A DNA stretch of 64,000 bases. It comes from Siphonodentalium dalli (Eukaryota; Mollusca; Scaphopoda; Gadilida; Siphonodentaliidae). The position numbers were made by a program, and so were the translations under genes. The DNA is taken from NCBI GenBank assembly GCA_032622095.1, contig CP136066.1, forward strand, positions 42,547,835 to 42,611,834. Reading direction: 5' to 3'. How positions within the stretch are numbered: position 1 is the stretch's first letter; the number at the start of each line of letters is the position of its first letter. The notes under the pieces were generated by a model. That model had not been told where the DNA came from. It did not search any database and was given only the letters and a program-made list of their open reading frames with translations. Positions 44,560 to 56,329 of the stretch are shown in pieces.

Positions 44560-45745
44560 GCCACATTGAGATAAATGGCAGCATCAACATTTCATTTTGA
44601 ACTTGACCAGTATTTTGATGTGGCTAATCCACATACAAAATTTGAAAACAATCAGATAACAAAAAATTTAAGTTATCATCCGAAATAATTGGCAAATAAA
44701 AGGTCGGTAGACCTCATGTCCGCCTCTAAGAGTTGGCTTGATACGACCGTTGTTTGCGCATAAAAACCTGTCTTTAGTGCTAGTAAACCTACATACCAAA
44801 TTTAATTTCATTCAGTACACATTTACTAAAGTTATCATCCGGAAACCTCAAATTGGCAAAAATTCTAAGTAAAAAAGGGACATAACTCTGGTGAAATTGG
44901 CGGGCGGAACCCGAATTCGAACTTGACTTGTGTTTTGCTGGGAGAAAGACACATACCAACTTTGGTTCAGATCAAATAATCCAAACTGGAGTTATCGGTC
45001 GGAAACCAAAAATGTTAACAGACGGTCAAATTCTAAGTCGAAAAAGGGCCGTAACTCATGTAAAAATAATTGGACGGAACTCATATTCGAACTTGGCCTG
45101 TATCTTTAGCTGGCAAATACACATACCAACTTTGGTTCAGATCAAATAATCCAAACTGGAGTTATCGGTCGGAAACCAAAAATGTTAACAGACGGTCAAA
45201 TTCTAAGTCGAAAAAGGGGCATAACTCTGGTGAAAATTGGCGGACGGAACCAGAATTCAAACTTGACCTGTCTTTTCTGCTAGTAAACCCACATACCAAA
45301 TTTAATTTAATTTGGTTCACTCTTAAAGTTATCATCCGGAAACCTCGGACGCACGGACGCACGGACGGACGCAGGCACGCACAGGCTGATTATAATAGTC
45401 CTCCGAACCCGTTGGGTCGGCGGACAACAAGGACCATAACTCCCGCAAAAATTGGCACACAGAACCAGAATTTGAACTTTATCTGTATTTTGGGCTAGTA
45501 AACTCACATACCAAATTTCTTCCATTCAGTTCAAACTTACTGAAGTTATCATCCGGAAACAAAAATTGAGTACAAATTCCAACAAAACTCTGGTGAAAAT
45601 TTGCGGCCAGAACCCGAATTTGAACTTAACCTGTATCTTGTTCAAGTCAACCCACATACCAAATTTCATTCCAATCAGTTCAGACTTACAAAATTTATCA
45701 TCCGGAAAGAAAAAAGAGAACTGACAGACGGACAGACCAATAACA
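44560..45745 (+). repeat. Repeat H, four to five tandem modules
   Basis: Modules of ~200-300 bp: GAATTCGAACTTGACCTG, CACATACCAAATTTAATT, GTTATCATCCGGAAACC, AATTCTAAGTCGAAAAAGGG, ending in (GGACGCAC)n and CTCCGAACCCGTTGGGTCGG. No coding region. Confidence 0.7.
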
Positions 45746-45806
45746 TAATATGTTCCATATTTTCAAAATGGGTGTATAAAAAAAAGTTCCCTGTCAAAGA
45801 ACTTAC

Positions 45807-45992
45807 CTGGCCAACTTCATCAAAAGCCATAAGTATGACACCAGCGCCATACTGTCTAATGAGTCGAGCTTTCTTCAGAAATTCCTCCTCCCCCTCTTTG
45901 AGACTGATGCTGTTGACGATACATTTACCCTGAGTACACTTCAATCCTGCTTCTATCACAGCAAAGTTAGATGAGTCTATACATAATGGCAC
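45807..45992 (-). CDS. MTR: MTR exon w9: folate domain, CIDSSNF and NSISLKEGE
   Basis: Window residues 241-302, the longest folate-domain exon. It has [31 protein letters not shown] and [11 protein letters not shown]. The authentic acceptor TTAACAG|GTGCCATT is the nearest copy of a long tandem array of the same junction that fills the adjacent intron. The donor is CCAG|GTAAGT, a perfect consensus. Confidence 0.97.
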
Positions 45993-46870
45993 CTGTTAAA
46001 CACATAATGGTACCTGTTAAACACATAATGGCACCTGTTAAATACATAATGGCACCTGTTAAATCTAGATGTGAGTCTATACATAACGTCACCTGTTAAA
46101 TACATAATGGCACCTGTTAAATATAGATGTGAGTCTATACATAACGTCACCTGTTAAACACATAATGGCACCTGTTAAATACATAATGGTATCTGTTAAA
46201 TATAGATGTGAGTCTATACATAACGTCACCTGTTAAATACATAATGGCACCTGTTAAATACATAATGGCACCTGTTAAATCTAGATGTGAGTCTATACAT
46301 AATGGCACCTGTTAAATACATAATGGCACCTGTTAAATACATAATGGTACTTGTTAAACACATAACACACCTCTTAAATATAGCTGTGAGTCTATACATA
46401 ATGCCACCTGTTAAACACATAACGTCACCTGTTATACACAACGCACCTGTTAAATATAGATGTGAGTCTATAAATAATGGTACCTATTAAATACATAATG
46501 GCACCTGTTAAATACATAATGGCACCTGTTAAATATAGATGTTAGTAGATACATAATGGCACCTGTTAAATACATAATGGCACCTGTTAAATACATAACA
46601 ACGCCTGTTAAATATAGATGCCAGTCCATACACAGGCATAGGCACCTGTTGAATTAAGATATGATCAAACTTGAGTCTATATATAACGGCACCTGTTAAA
46701 CGTATGTATAACAGCACCTGTTAAATTAAGAATATGATGAAACTTGAGGCACCTGTTAAAGTATGTATAATGACATCTGTTAAATATAGATATGAACAAA
46801 CTTGAGTCTATACATAATGGCACATGTTAAAAGTATGTATAATGGCAGCTATTAAATTAAGATATGATCA
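45993..46870 (-). repeat. Splice-acceptor array of exon w9 (21- and 37-bp units)
   Basis: About 35 tandem units on the minus strand. Each contains TTTAACAG|GTGCCATTATGTAT: the acceptor and the first coding bases of exon w9 (VPLC). Long units (37 bp) also carry ATAGACTCA (IDS). A remnant (TAATGACACCTGTTAAATTT) survives at 48096-48145 on the far side of the Helitrons. Confidence 0.93.
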
Positions 46871-46908
46871 AAGTTAGATGATTCCATAGAAAAAGGCACC
46901 GATCTATA

Positions 46909-47470
46909 TCTCATATATATTTTGAAGACCTCTGTCTGTCTGTATGTTTGTTTGTCTGTCTGTCATTTATACAATTCTACGATTCTCGACCGATCGGGAC
47001 GAAACTTGGTACGTGTGTGTAGTTTGACCAGGCGGTCGTCGTTGTCGTATTGGCGAGCCTGTGCGACGCCCGTGCAGAGCATGCGCAGACGAGATCTCGG
47101 AAACGGGTGGAGCTATCGACTTGAAATTTGCTATGTGAATGTATCTTGCCCCGGATACGAATTTTATCGGGTCGCCGAGCCCGTGCGACGCCAGCTTCGC
47201 GCATGCGCAGACGAGATCTCGGAATCGGGTGGAGCTATCAACTTGGAATTTGGTGTGTGAATGTATCTTGCCCCGGATACGAATTTTATCGGGTCGCCGA
47301 GCCCGTGCGATGCCAGCTTCGCGCATGCGCAGACCAGATCTCGGAAACGGGTGGAGCTAACGACTTGAAATTTGGTTTTTGAATAGCCCGGACAACGTCG
47401 GGCTGAGTAGAGCTATCGACTTGAAATTTGGTTTTTGAATAGCCCGGACAACGTCGGGCTCATCGGCTAG
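46909..47470. mobile_element. Non-autonomous Helitron 1
   Basis: It starts TCTCATATATATTTTGAAG after an A. It ends with the hairpin GCCCGGACAACGTCGGGC followed by TCATCGGCTAG, a typical Helitron 3' end. Inside are three ~123-bp tandem units (CGGGTCGCCGAGCCCGTGCG, GCGCATGCGCAGACGAGATC), GC-rich against the AT-rich surroundings. It interrupts the w9 array. Confidence 0.82.
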
Positions 47471-48087
47471 TCTACTATATATTTTGGGACTTCTATCTGT
47501 CTGTTAGCTATGGCCGGGAAAACTGCCGGACGGATTGAGCCCAAACTTCCTATCTAAGGGTAAAATCCCACATAAAGTGTCGTCGCACCGCTTCTGAGAA
47601 CGTCAGAGCACTCCTTCTCCATTCCCAGTCACCAAAATGACCGTCATTGGCACTGTGGGGTTAATCGCGTTGATAGTTAAAGAGCGTTCATATCCGCAGT
47701 GTCGTTGATAAAGAGCGTATGCGTGTAATGTGATTCTTATGTCTGGGGCCAGACGTGAGTGTGTCTGTATCCAGACATGAGCGTGTTGTGTGATTCTTAT
47801 TTCTGTCTTCGTACTTAGGGGTTCCAAGGAACGGGGGAGATTTTCATCGGGTAAGTTTTTCCGCCCGAGGACCCACAAACGTACCTCTTTTAGGGACGGG
47901 TACCATCACGGGACGGGTACCATCATTTCTCTTGATTAAAAAGGCAGAATTAACTCAAAAGAAATTTGATACCTAGGGATACTTTTGTCGGGGGAGTGTT
48001 TTCGACGGGTCAAATCGTGACCCCGACCTGACCTTCAAAATGGTCAATACAAGGTCAAAGCCCGGACGAAGTCGGGTCACCTGCTAG
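47471..48087. mobile_element. Non-autonomous Helitron 2, abutting Helitron 1
   Basis: It starts TCTACTATATATTTTGGGAC exactly where Helitron 1 ends. It ends CCCGGACGAAGTCGGGTCAC CTGCTAG followed by T. The 5' 35 bases align with those of Helitron 1. No Rep/helicase ORF. Confidence 0.82.
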
Positions 48088-48636
48088 TATATATATATGT
48101 TAAATTTATACATAATGACACCTGTTAAATTTAAATGTGAACAAAGTTTAATGCAGATAATGTTAGTTTGAATCTAACATGGAAGAATTTTTTTATTTTT
48201 CAAGGCATATAAATAAGTCTCTACATTTACAACTCATACCAAGCAGGAAGGTGCCAAAAGCTTTTAGGAAAACGGAAATGAACATACGGCCTTGCAGTTT
48301 GCGAAGTAGATGCATTGATTCGAATTATGACAAGTTAAAAAATTACATCTCTCCAAACACAAATTGTGTATGTGGGCACATACAAACACAAGACCGAAGC
48401 CATAGCCAAGCACATTGGAAGCAATCAACCTGTTTTGTTTTCTCAAAATTTAATGCAAAACAACATCTCACGGTCACCCATCTTGATATTAATATATATC
48501 AATGCTATCATATTGCTGCAATAATTAGTCAGATTTGTAACTTGTGTTCCGATCCCCTGTGAACTCATATCATCAGATGTATTGTCTTTATGTGGTATGC
48601 TTATCTGTTGTTTATAATGGAACACAATAAATATGT

Positions 48637-48862
48637 TTAACCCTTTCAGTGCCAAGTCCGATTTTTGTATCAACCCATATTTCCTTGATCATTTTTCAAA
48701 TTTATTGATTATAATAATGTGATACATTGATGGAAAGAGATCCATCAATGCTCTAAGAGCTCTTTCCATCAATGTATCACATTATTATAATCAATAAATT
48801 TGAAAAATGGTCAAGGAAATATGGGCTGATACAAAAATCGGACTTGACACTGAAAGGGTTAA
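48637..48862. mobile_element. TTAA MITE, near-perfect palindrome
   Basis: TTAACCCTTTCAGTGCCAAG to CTTGACACTGAAAGGGTTAA, same as 2167-2382, with a small extra AGATCCATCAATGCTCT at the centre. The ORF at 48179-48562 just before it has no recognisable family. Confidence 0.85.
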
Positions 48863-49009
48863 AGTAAAAGACAAAAGTGAGAATTACTAGGTATTAAGTG
48901 AGCCATGCTTCAAAATGTCTGTAGGCTATAGAGTAATCTCCCTTGTTCTCTAGTAGTAAACACAATGAACTGGAGGTGGAACTCTCCCAATGGGACTAAG
49001 TATACCCCC

Positions 49010-49440
49010 GCATAATTACAAGCTCAGACAAAATTATGCATATTGTGAAAAAGTTCTACATAAAAAAAGGCAGATAACTGAACTAAAAAAAAGTCTGACG
49101 GAACTCATAATCGCATGTGCACAGGTTTCTATGGTACTAAAGATCTGTGCAAAGTTTAAACAAAATTGACAGAAAAATGTAAGAATAAAAGCTTGACAAA
49201 ATTATGCATGTTGCAAAACATTTCTAAGTCGAAAAAGGGGCATAACTCAACTAAAAAAAGTCAGACAGCATTCATATACGCAGGTGCACAGGTTCCCATA
49301 GTATTAAATATCTGTGCCAAGTTTTAAAAAATTGACTAAAAAATGTAGGAATACAAGCTCAGACAAAATTACGTACACGGATGGACAGCTAGACGGACAG
49401 ATAAGCCGATTCCAATATACCCCTCACAAATTAGTTACGG
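49010..49440. repeat. Repeat H-like modules
   Basis: Two diverged ~200-bp units (GTCGAAAAAGGGGCATAACT, GGTGCACAGGTTCC, GCTCAGACAAAATTA) ending in GGATGGACAGCTAGACGGAC. Confidence 0.6.
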
Positions 49441-51095
49441 GTGGTATAATAACGACTCCGCTCAGTGAGCTTGCGCGCCCGAGCTCGGGTCATGTATAGG
49501 TAACATGCGGGCGTACATACTTGTGACGTCACACATAAATTACAATATACCGTGAAGGAGAAAATTTTAGCGAACCAACATTTTTGTGAAAAAATCACGT
49601 GACTTCCAGTAGTTGTTTCACAAAATCGCGGAATCGGGGAGTGAAACTAATTTGCTACTTCACAACTTCTGATATTTGGCAATGGACCACTGAAGAATTT
49701 ATTTATTTATTTATAAACAGTAAGTTGTTATGAATATGCCCTGAATATGTTCATATTAGATCAATTTCATTTGTTAGCTAAATGAAGGCAGTTACGGCGT
49801 CATGACGTCAAAACGTCATTTGTCTCTGCGGGCCAGAATCCAGACATGATTGAACATGTCATGTCGTCTCCGCGGTCAACTGATTTCACCTCACTATACA
49901 TCTATTGATTGATGTATTGTTTGAGAGTTTAACGTCGTTTTCGTCGCTAGGCTATATATCACGACCATACTGGACATGTAAAGCAGACACATAATTATGT
50001 GTATTATATTTCAAGAAAGGACTATGCGCAACGTGGCGTATCAACAAAAACTATCGCCTCGAAATTGGGTCATAATTTTAATTTACTCTAGCATATCGGA
50101 AGGTTTAAACGAATACATTTATGCATATAAGTGTCATAAAACAGTACTTAGCTACATATACAATGCAGCATGATTAAATATCCCTAATAGATCTAAATGT
50201 TAGCTTTCATCTATATTTTCCGGTCACTTTAGACGCTTTCGTCGCAGAAAATTAGCAAAATTTACGAATATACTATGTATTGTACTCTTTTCTCAGAATG
50301 TACATGGTTATTTTCAATCTAGTGAATTCTGAACTATAATAGTTTAAAAGACTTTGCCATTTGATTTTCACAGGTCCGATTTATGTACATGAATGAATAT
50401 TGAATCATGACTTACATTTTGTTTAGTGCCAACTAATCACCCCAATGTTCCATAAATACGCGACCTCGTCACATCTATATACACTAACTACGTATTCATG
50501 TGTAACGAGAATTACTCTTCGAAATGACCAAATTGTAGGTTGTTTTGTCTCAAAACTGACATAAATATGCCCAAAAATAAAATGTCCACCGGCAAAGATA
50601 AATACAACAATAACATTGTGTGTTCTGAGATGTGTGTATGTTATATCAACTCGTTAGAGGTATGATTTTTTTCATCAAAGGCCGATATCTAAACCATAGG
50701 CTATATTAAGTCATATATAATTATCGAAGTCTACTCGCATCCAAAACGATCTACACGATTAATCAAGCATTCGCTGACATGCATATAGGCCTAATATATA
50801 TGCATATAATATCATGACTATTTGCACGATCCTTTGCATTGTCCGTCTTCTTACTATTATGCCGGGGTCGTTCCATATGCCTTGCATATTATCATATTAA
50901 CATCAAATTTATGTATATATACTCAATAAACTTGAGTACTAGCTAAAGTAATAGTTCATTAAACAAGACTCAAGAACAAATACTTCTTCAAATATTTCTT
51001 GAGACATAAGATGAGTTGATAGCTGTCAAAGAGATAGAGAGTATTCTACAAGCATTGGATCAACAAAATTTACGAAGTTTTTAAATGTCAAACGC
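49441..51095. other. Large intron block, mostly featureless
   Basis: AT-rich. A fragment resembling the reversed type 1 SINE tail (GATTGATGTATTGTTTGAGA, TATATATCACGACC) lies at about 49905-49970. I see no exon between w7 and w8 here. Confidence 0.5.
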
Positions 51096-51100
51096 TATAC

Positions 51101-51241
51101 CTTCGATACATCTGGTTCTGATGATATCAAGTTAACGAATTTAGTCATTGCAGCGATACCATCCAGCATTCCTTCATCCATATTAATGTCGAGAACCTGT
51201 GCTCCATTCTCGACTTGAAGCTTCGACACTGCTAATGCATC
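51101..51241 (-). CDS. MTR: MTR exon w8: folate domain, [16 protein letters not shown]
   Basis: Window residues 194-240. It contains [19 protein letters not shown], with conserved Asp and Asn residues that contact the pterin in this family, then [10 protein letters not shown]. The acceptor is TTTACAG and the donor AAG|GTATAG. Both ends are phase 0. Confidence 0.97.
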
Positions 51242-51380
51242 CTGTAAATGAAGGGTGCAATTATTATTTTATCCTCACAACATACAGTATCAATTTATAA
51301 CTGGGTCCAAGCCTTCAAATAGTTTTGCCTTGAAATATTATTGGCCTGTTTGGCCAATGTATTCTCTTGTATATGCGAAG

Positions 51381-53353
51381 CAGGGCCCAAGCTAGGGATT
51401 GAAAACAGGGAGAAATGAAGTCTCCCTCTGCAGATTTTAGGGAGACTTCAGCAAGAATAGGGAGACTTATAAAAAAAATACTTACTAATTTTCAAAATTC
51501 GCTTTATTTATCTGCACATCAATAAATAAGATAAAACAACAAGATATTTAGCAAGATACAACACAAGTATAGCACCTGTATAGATCGATAATCTGAAATT
51601 TTAACAAAATTTATAACTTTAATTTTTTTTTTAAACTGTTGACTTTATCTGAAGAAATTAATTGTCGACTTCATCAGGGGGGGGGTCGGAAAAATATTCA
51701 GGCACGTATGGCATTTTTTCCCTTTCGATCATTTTTTGTACCCACCCACCCCCACCGCCAATTTTTTTTCCGTTTTCGGCAGTTTTTTCCGACCATTTTT
51801 TGACACCCACCCCCTCTTTTAACACTAAAACAGAGATTTGCGGGGGGAAATTCACTGTAAACAGCTGTATATGAATTTCTGTGCATACTATTTATCATGG
51901 ATGTTAACATGGACATATAAATAGGAATGAGTCATTTTGAGGTCATTCGGCCAAAAAAACATGGCTGCCAGCGGCCATCTTGGATTTCAAAATTTGCAAC
52001 AAAATACAACACGATAACTGCCTGCAGTCAGTTTACAGTTAGAATTACATTATTTCTCTCATTCAAAGTGGGTTTGAAGCCCAACTCATTACCAAAACAC
52101 TAAAAAACAAGCAGGATTTTTTGTTTTAGTTGCGGAAAAAATTGCTTGTTGGTGGCTTTGACCACCCACCCACCCCGGCATACGTGCCGGAATTTTTTTT
52201 TCACCCCCCCCCCCCCCTGACTTCATAACTTTTAATATCTGAATTGTTATTAATTTTTTTTGGAAATGGCTTTTGGCCACTGCTGTAATGTGGGTGTCCA
52301 TTAAAATAAACAATAAGGACTAATTAAGGAGGTGTAAAAGCTTTTAATTTGGTTAAAAGAGTTTATTGTTGAATACCATCATCGCGACCGTCAGTGATGT
52401 CTGATGATAATCCGATTAAAGCAATAAACTTGACGAGTTTGATAGCCGTGTCACAATAGTGGTTAATGTGTTCTGAACAGAGACCAGTTGAGCTTATAAT
52501 ATGCACCAGCAGGTTATTTAAATACCTGCATTGTAACGAAGTAGGCCTACATGCAATTAATTTGCAGCCGTTGACAGACTATATACGCGGAGCACGTGGC
52601 CTGAGCGATAGATTGACAACAATTGTAATTTGCAAACACATAGTTTTGACACAAATTAATCCTTTTAAATGAGTTTGGATAGTAATAGTTTATTATGTAG
52701 AACTTTGATTTAACTAAGAACATTAAATTAAGTACTTCCAACACACATTCAAACCTCTGTGTTTAATAATAAGCAAGCACGTGTTTTTTTTTGTAAACAT
52801 AATAAAATGCAATTCCAAAAAGTAAAAAGTTGGATTGGGAAACGGAGTCCGACACAAACTACTTTTGTAAAAGTGAAAATTCATAGATATGTTTTAGTTT
52901 TAATAATTTCAAAGACAGTATTATTTGTTCACATTGGCTACTGCATGAGCGGTGGAACCATGTATGGCTATACAATTTGTGGTTACAAAATGACCCGACG
53001 GAACAAAGTAAGGTCTAAATTCCAGTCTCCTTAAAACGAACCAGTAGCTCATCATAAACTTCGTTGCTCAGCGGAATTTGCCATTTCCAAAAGCACCCAA
53101 TCTGATTAGAATATGTGGATAGGGTACACCATGTATAATTTATAAATAAAATGCCTCGTTGGAACAGTTGAGACTATATATATTTTTTCTAGCAAAACGA
53201 GTCTAATTTTCACCGGTAAAATTACCGTAAATCCTAAGCTAGTTTTGTCAAATTTGGAAGGCGACTTCGTTTTCGCCTTGCGGACATACGAGGGCGACTT
53301 CGGCGGCCCGAGGGCGAAATTCTCGCCCGAGTCGCCTCCTAGCGTGGGGCCTG
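51381..53353. mobile_element. hAT-like element, 1973 bp, 8-bp duplication
   Basis: Ends CAGGGCCCAAGCTAGG and CCTAGCGTGGGGCCTG, flanked by ATGCGAAG at 51373-51380 and 53354-53361. A GAGGGCGACTTCGG-rich region lies at the right end. No transposase domain recognised in any frame. Confidence 0.88.
51675..52219. mobile_element. Second hAT-like element nested in the first
   Basis: CAGGGGGGGGG...CAGGCACGTATG and CATACGTGCCGG...CCCCCCCTG form inverted ends. (G)ACTTCAT flanks both sides (51667-51674 and 52219-52226). It has internal AAGATGGCCGC-like and CCACCCACCC sequences and no gene. Confidence 0.8.
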
Positions 53354-53439
53354 ATGCGAAGCTCCCTATTGAAAACTTGCATATATAAGATGATGCATTG
53401 GCACAAGGTTGTTGTAAAATTTAGGAAGCTCCAGTCATG

Positions 53440-53975
53440 GAAGGGTTAATAGAAGAATTAATTTACCTGCCATTGCTAGATCTTTTTAACCCTAGGCCGG
53501 CCGACCAATTTTTTTGCTAATGCATGTTTTTGCGTATAAAGTTTTTTTAACAGCGGATTCTGGTGGATTCTGGTGTCAGCCTTGGGGAATTTGAGAAATA
53601 GGGATAAAACAAAGATGGTGATCAACATGGCTGAAGTTGTTTTAACAAAATGACTTTTACCCCAATGGGCATATAAAATTGTATGTGTCTGAACAACATA
53701 CTTTGTATATTTCACGTAACTTACAAATTTATTTTTGAATTGCAACAAAAAAGACGTTGATTACATATGTGACAATACCATTGTATGTTATAATGGATAT
53801 AACATTACAAACAAACACGAGCAGTTTCTGGCCCTGTGAGCATCGCTCACTACTCCACGTCAGATCCGACATAATGTTTGAGCGTCTCAACCAATGAAAT
53901 GGCTCAAATCCAGGAAAAATATGACATCTATGAACATGTGCCAAATTAGACTTGAGTTGAAGGTCACCCAAAAAT
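53440..53975. other. Intron sequence, no feature
   Basis: AT-rich, with CCCTAGGCCGGCCGACC at 53490-53507. Nothing supported. Confidence 0.4.
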
Positions 53976-53981
53976 TGGCAT

Positions 53982-54235
53982 CAAGCCTTGAAATAGGGTG
54001 TCTGTCATTTGCAGAATGAGGTCCCCAGAGGGTGAATTTAGTGATGCTACCCCGCATAGCGGGCTAGCATCACCAAATTCACCCTCTGGGAACCTCATTC
54101 TGCTGAGGTGTAAGCAGAATGAGGTCCCCAGAGGGTGAATTTGGTGATGCTAGCCCGCTATGCGAGGTAGCATCACTAAATTCACCCTCTGGGGACCTCA
54201 TTCTGCAAATGACAGACACCCTATTTCAAGGCTTG
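53982..54235. mobile_element. hAT-type MITE B with 8-bp target duplication
   Basis: CAAGCCTTGAAATAGGGTGT to CCCTATTTCAAGGCTTG, flanked by ATTGGCAT at 53974-53981 and 54236-54243. A double palindrome. Confidence 0.88.
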
Positions 54236-54700
54236 ATTGGCATTGATTGGAGAGTAAGATGATCTAACAGAAGAGCGGCGTAAGGTGTGATACAGTGAAG
54301 GTATAACAATATGTGATGAGAACAATTGAAAATGGGCCTTTGAATCAGATAACATTATCGTGAAAGAGAATTCAATAAATTAGTGGCAAGAAAGTAATCG
54401 GTGAATCAATCGCTTGTCCCAGCAAGCAAAAACGATTTTGTTATTTGCTTTTCGTATTACTTTCATAGGGTTATTAATGGCAAAGCATGGTACCACACTT
54501 TAACTAAAAGAATACACAATGAAGCCACCAGACTACTTTATGCTACAAAAATATTATTAATTCTATTTTAAGTGGTATTGATAATGGAACTTTATTCTCT
54601 GTGTTATTATTTATATCAAACTTGCATATTAATACACTTTCGGCAAACATTAATGGGAAGGGAAAAGGGGACTATTTTGTTATGTGGAAGAGCAGCTTCT

Positions 54701-55098
54701 TTAACCCTTTACCCAACAGAAGGGCCCTGTGCCAATGCATTCTCTTATATATGCGAGTCGACCATAGGTCGCCTCGCATATATAAGAGAATGCATTGGCT
54801 TAACGCATTAAAAATTATAAAATTGTTAAAGAATGTAAGAAAAATGGTAAAAAGTGTTAAAAAAAGATTTTTTTAGGCCAATGCATTCTCTTATATATGC
54901 GAGGCGACCTATGGTCGACTCGCATATATAAGAGAATGCATTGGCACAGGGTATAACTGTAACTATCACAATGTGGTCAAGGAGCCGGTTCCAATGATAT
55001 CCATATTTGTATGGTTTTATTGAGACAGACCGAAGATATTTTAGGCTGTTGAAGCTTTATTTGGCCGGTTTTGGCCGGTTTGTTGGGTAAAGGGTTAA
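54701..55098. mobile_element. TTAA MITE, CCGGCC shell, complete, reversed
   Basis: TTAACCCTTTACCCAACAGA to TTTGTTGGGTAAAGGGTTAA, two opposed hairpins at 54726-54799 and 54875-54948, then AATGATATCCATATTTGTAT. The reverse orientation of 30534-30933. Confidence 0.87.
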
Positions 55099-55214
55099 TT
55101 GAAAGAAATCTATTGGCAATCAACCGATTCGTTATGTCTATATTTAATTTATCAAATCAAGCGCCTGATCATGAGAGAATACGGTGAATTCAAATAACGA
55201 AAACACACATAATA

Positions 55215-55960
55215 ATGAAAGTGTCAATGCAACTGTACTCAACTTAGAGAGGGGATAATGTCATACATTACAGTCAATGGAGCTATAAGGAATGCGGAAA
55301 GTGTAAGTAATACCAGATGTCAATGCGAAGAGCCATATGAAACTTGGGATCAATTGGATGAAAAATGTTGGCAGGTTGGCATGCACACATATTTCGTGAT
55401 GCAAAGAGTAAAATCCAAGATGGTTGCTGGCAGCCATTGTTTTTATTGAATATCGTTGAAATTTTATAGCTCCCATCTAGAAGCGATCCTGAACATGCCG
55501 GTAAATTTAAAAAACATTTATCCAATAGGTGTCGGCTGCATGGTGTGCCGATGGATTCAAGGATGTGCCAAATTATTTAGTCTTGCAAAGAGTAAAATCC
55601 AAGATGGATGCCATCAGCCATGTTTTTCATCGAAAATCGTTCAAATTTGATAGCTCCCATCTAGAGGTGATCTTAAACATGCCTGTAAATTTTCAAAACA
55701 ATTCTCCAATAAATGCGACCTGCAGGGTGTGCCGATGGATTCAAATTTTAAATCCGAGATGGCTGCTGGCAGCCATGTTTTTTAATGAATTTCGGGAAAA
55801 TAGGCCCATCTAGAGGTCACCTCGAAGGTCCATATGAAATTTGGTGACAATCGGATGAGAGATGTGACAGGGTCTGTAGGGTGCGATAAAGGAAATTGTT
55901 GACAGACGCATGGATGCACAGATGGATGACTGATGCCAACTCATCCCAATAGCTCAAACT
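55215..55960 (+). repeat. Modular repeat D, second copy
   Basis: Shares AAATCCAAGATGG, GCAGCCATG, TATAGCTCCCATCTAGA and GACAATCGGATGAGAGATGT modules with 39345-40860. It ends in GACAGACGCATGGATGCACAG. Confidence 0.75.
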
Positions 55961-56203
55961 TGACTTTGTCAAATTGACAAGTGGAGCTAAAAACGAAACA
56001 TACGGCTTTTGACTGAATATGAGAATTCTCAATTGTGGGTAAAGCAAAAAATCTGTTTTTTCCACTGATGCTCATGGGAAATCGTATTTGCTTGTAACCA
56101 GTAATGAGAATCTCGAATTCAGTCAAAAGCTGTAGGTATCCTCTATTATTGTTGAGCATGCAAATACTCAAATACTCAAGTAAGTTAAAACCTATACTCA
56201 TAC

Positions 56204-56316
56204 CTCATATTTGCCTTTCTTGATGAGGTTACAGAACACTCTGGAACCAGCCACATTGCACCTCTCCCCGATATTTACAAACAGTGAATATGGACCAATG
56301 TACATCGGCTCCAATC
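56204..56316 (-). CDS. MTR: MTR exon w7: start of folate domain ([11 protein letters not shown])
   Basis: Window residues 156-193. [14 protein letters not shown] is the hallmark first strand of the pterin-binding barrel. The acceptor is TTTCACAG and the donor GAG|GTATGA, phase 0 out. Confidence 0.97.
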
Positions 56317-56329
56317 CTGTGAAATATTA

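Larger units (their letters stand above)
51347..53410. repeat. Hairpin module split by a hAT element
   Basis: The left arm GGCCAATGTATTCTCTTG (51347-51380) and right arm CTTGCATATATAAGATGATG CATTGGCAC (53378-53406) belong to one hairpin module. The 2-kb insertion sits in its loop. A GGAAGCTCCAGTCATGGAAG GGTTAA end follows at 53429. Confidence 0.8.

Noticed and set aside
48179-48562. 127-codon plus-strand ORF with several Cys and His
   Set aside because: The cysteines and histidines do not form a known zinc-finger spacing. It sits in intron sequence antisense to MTR with no supporting signal.
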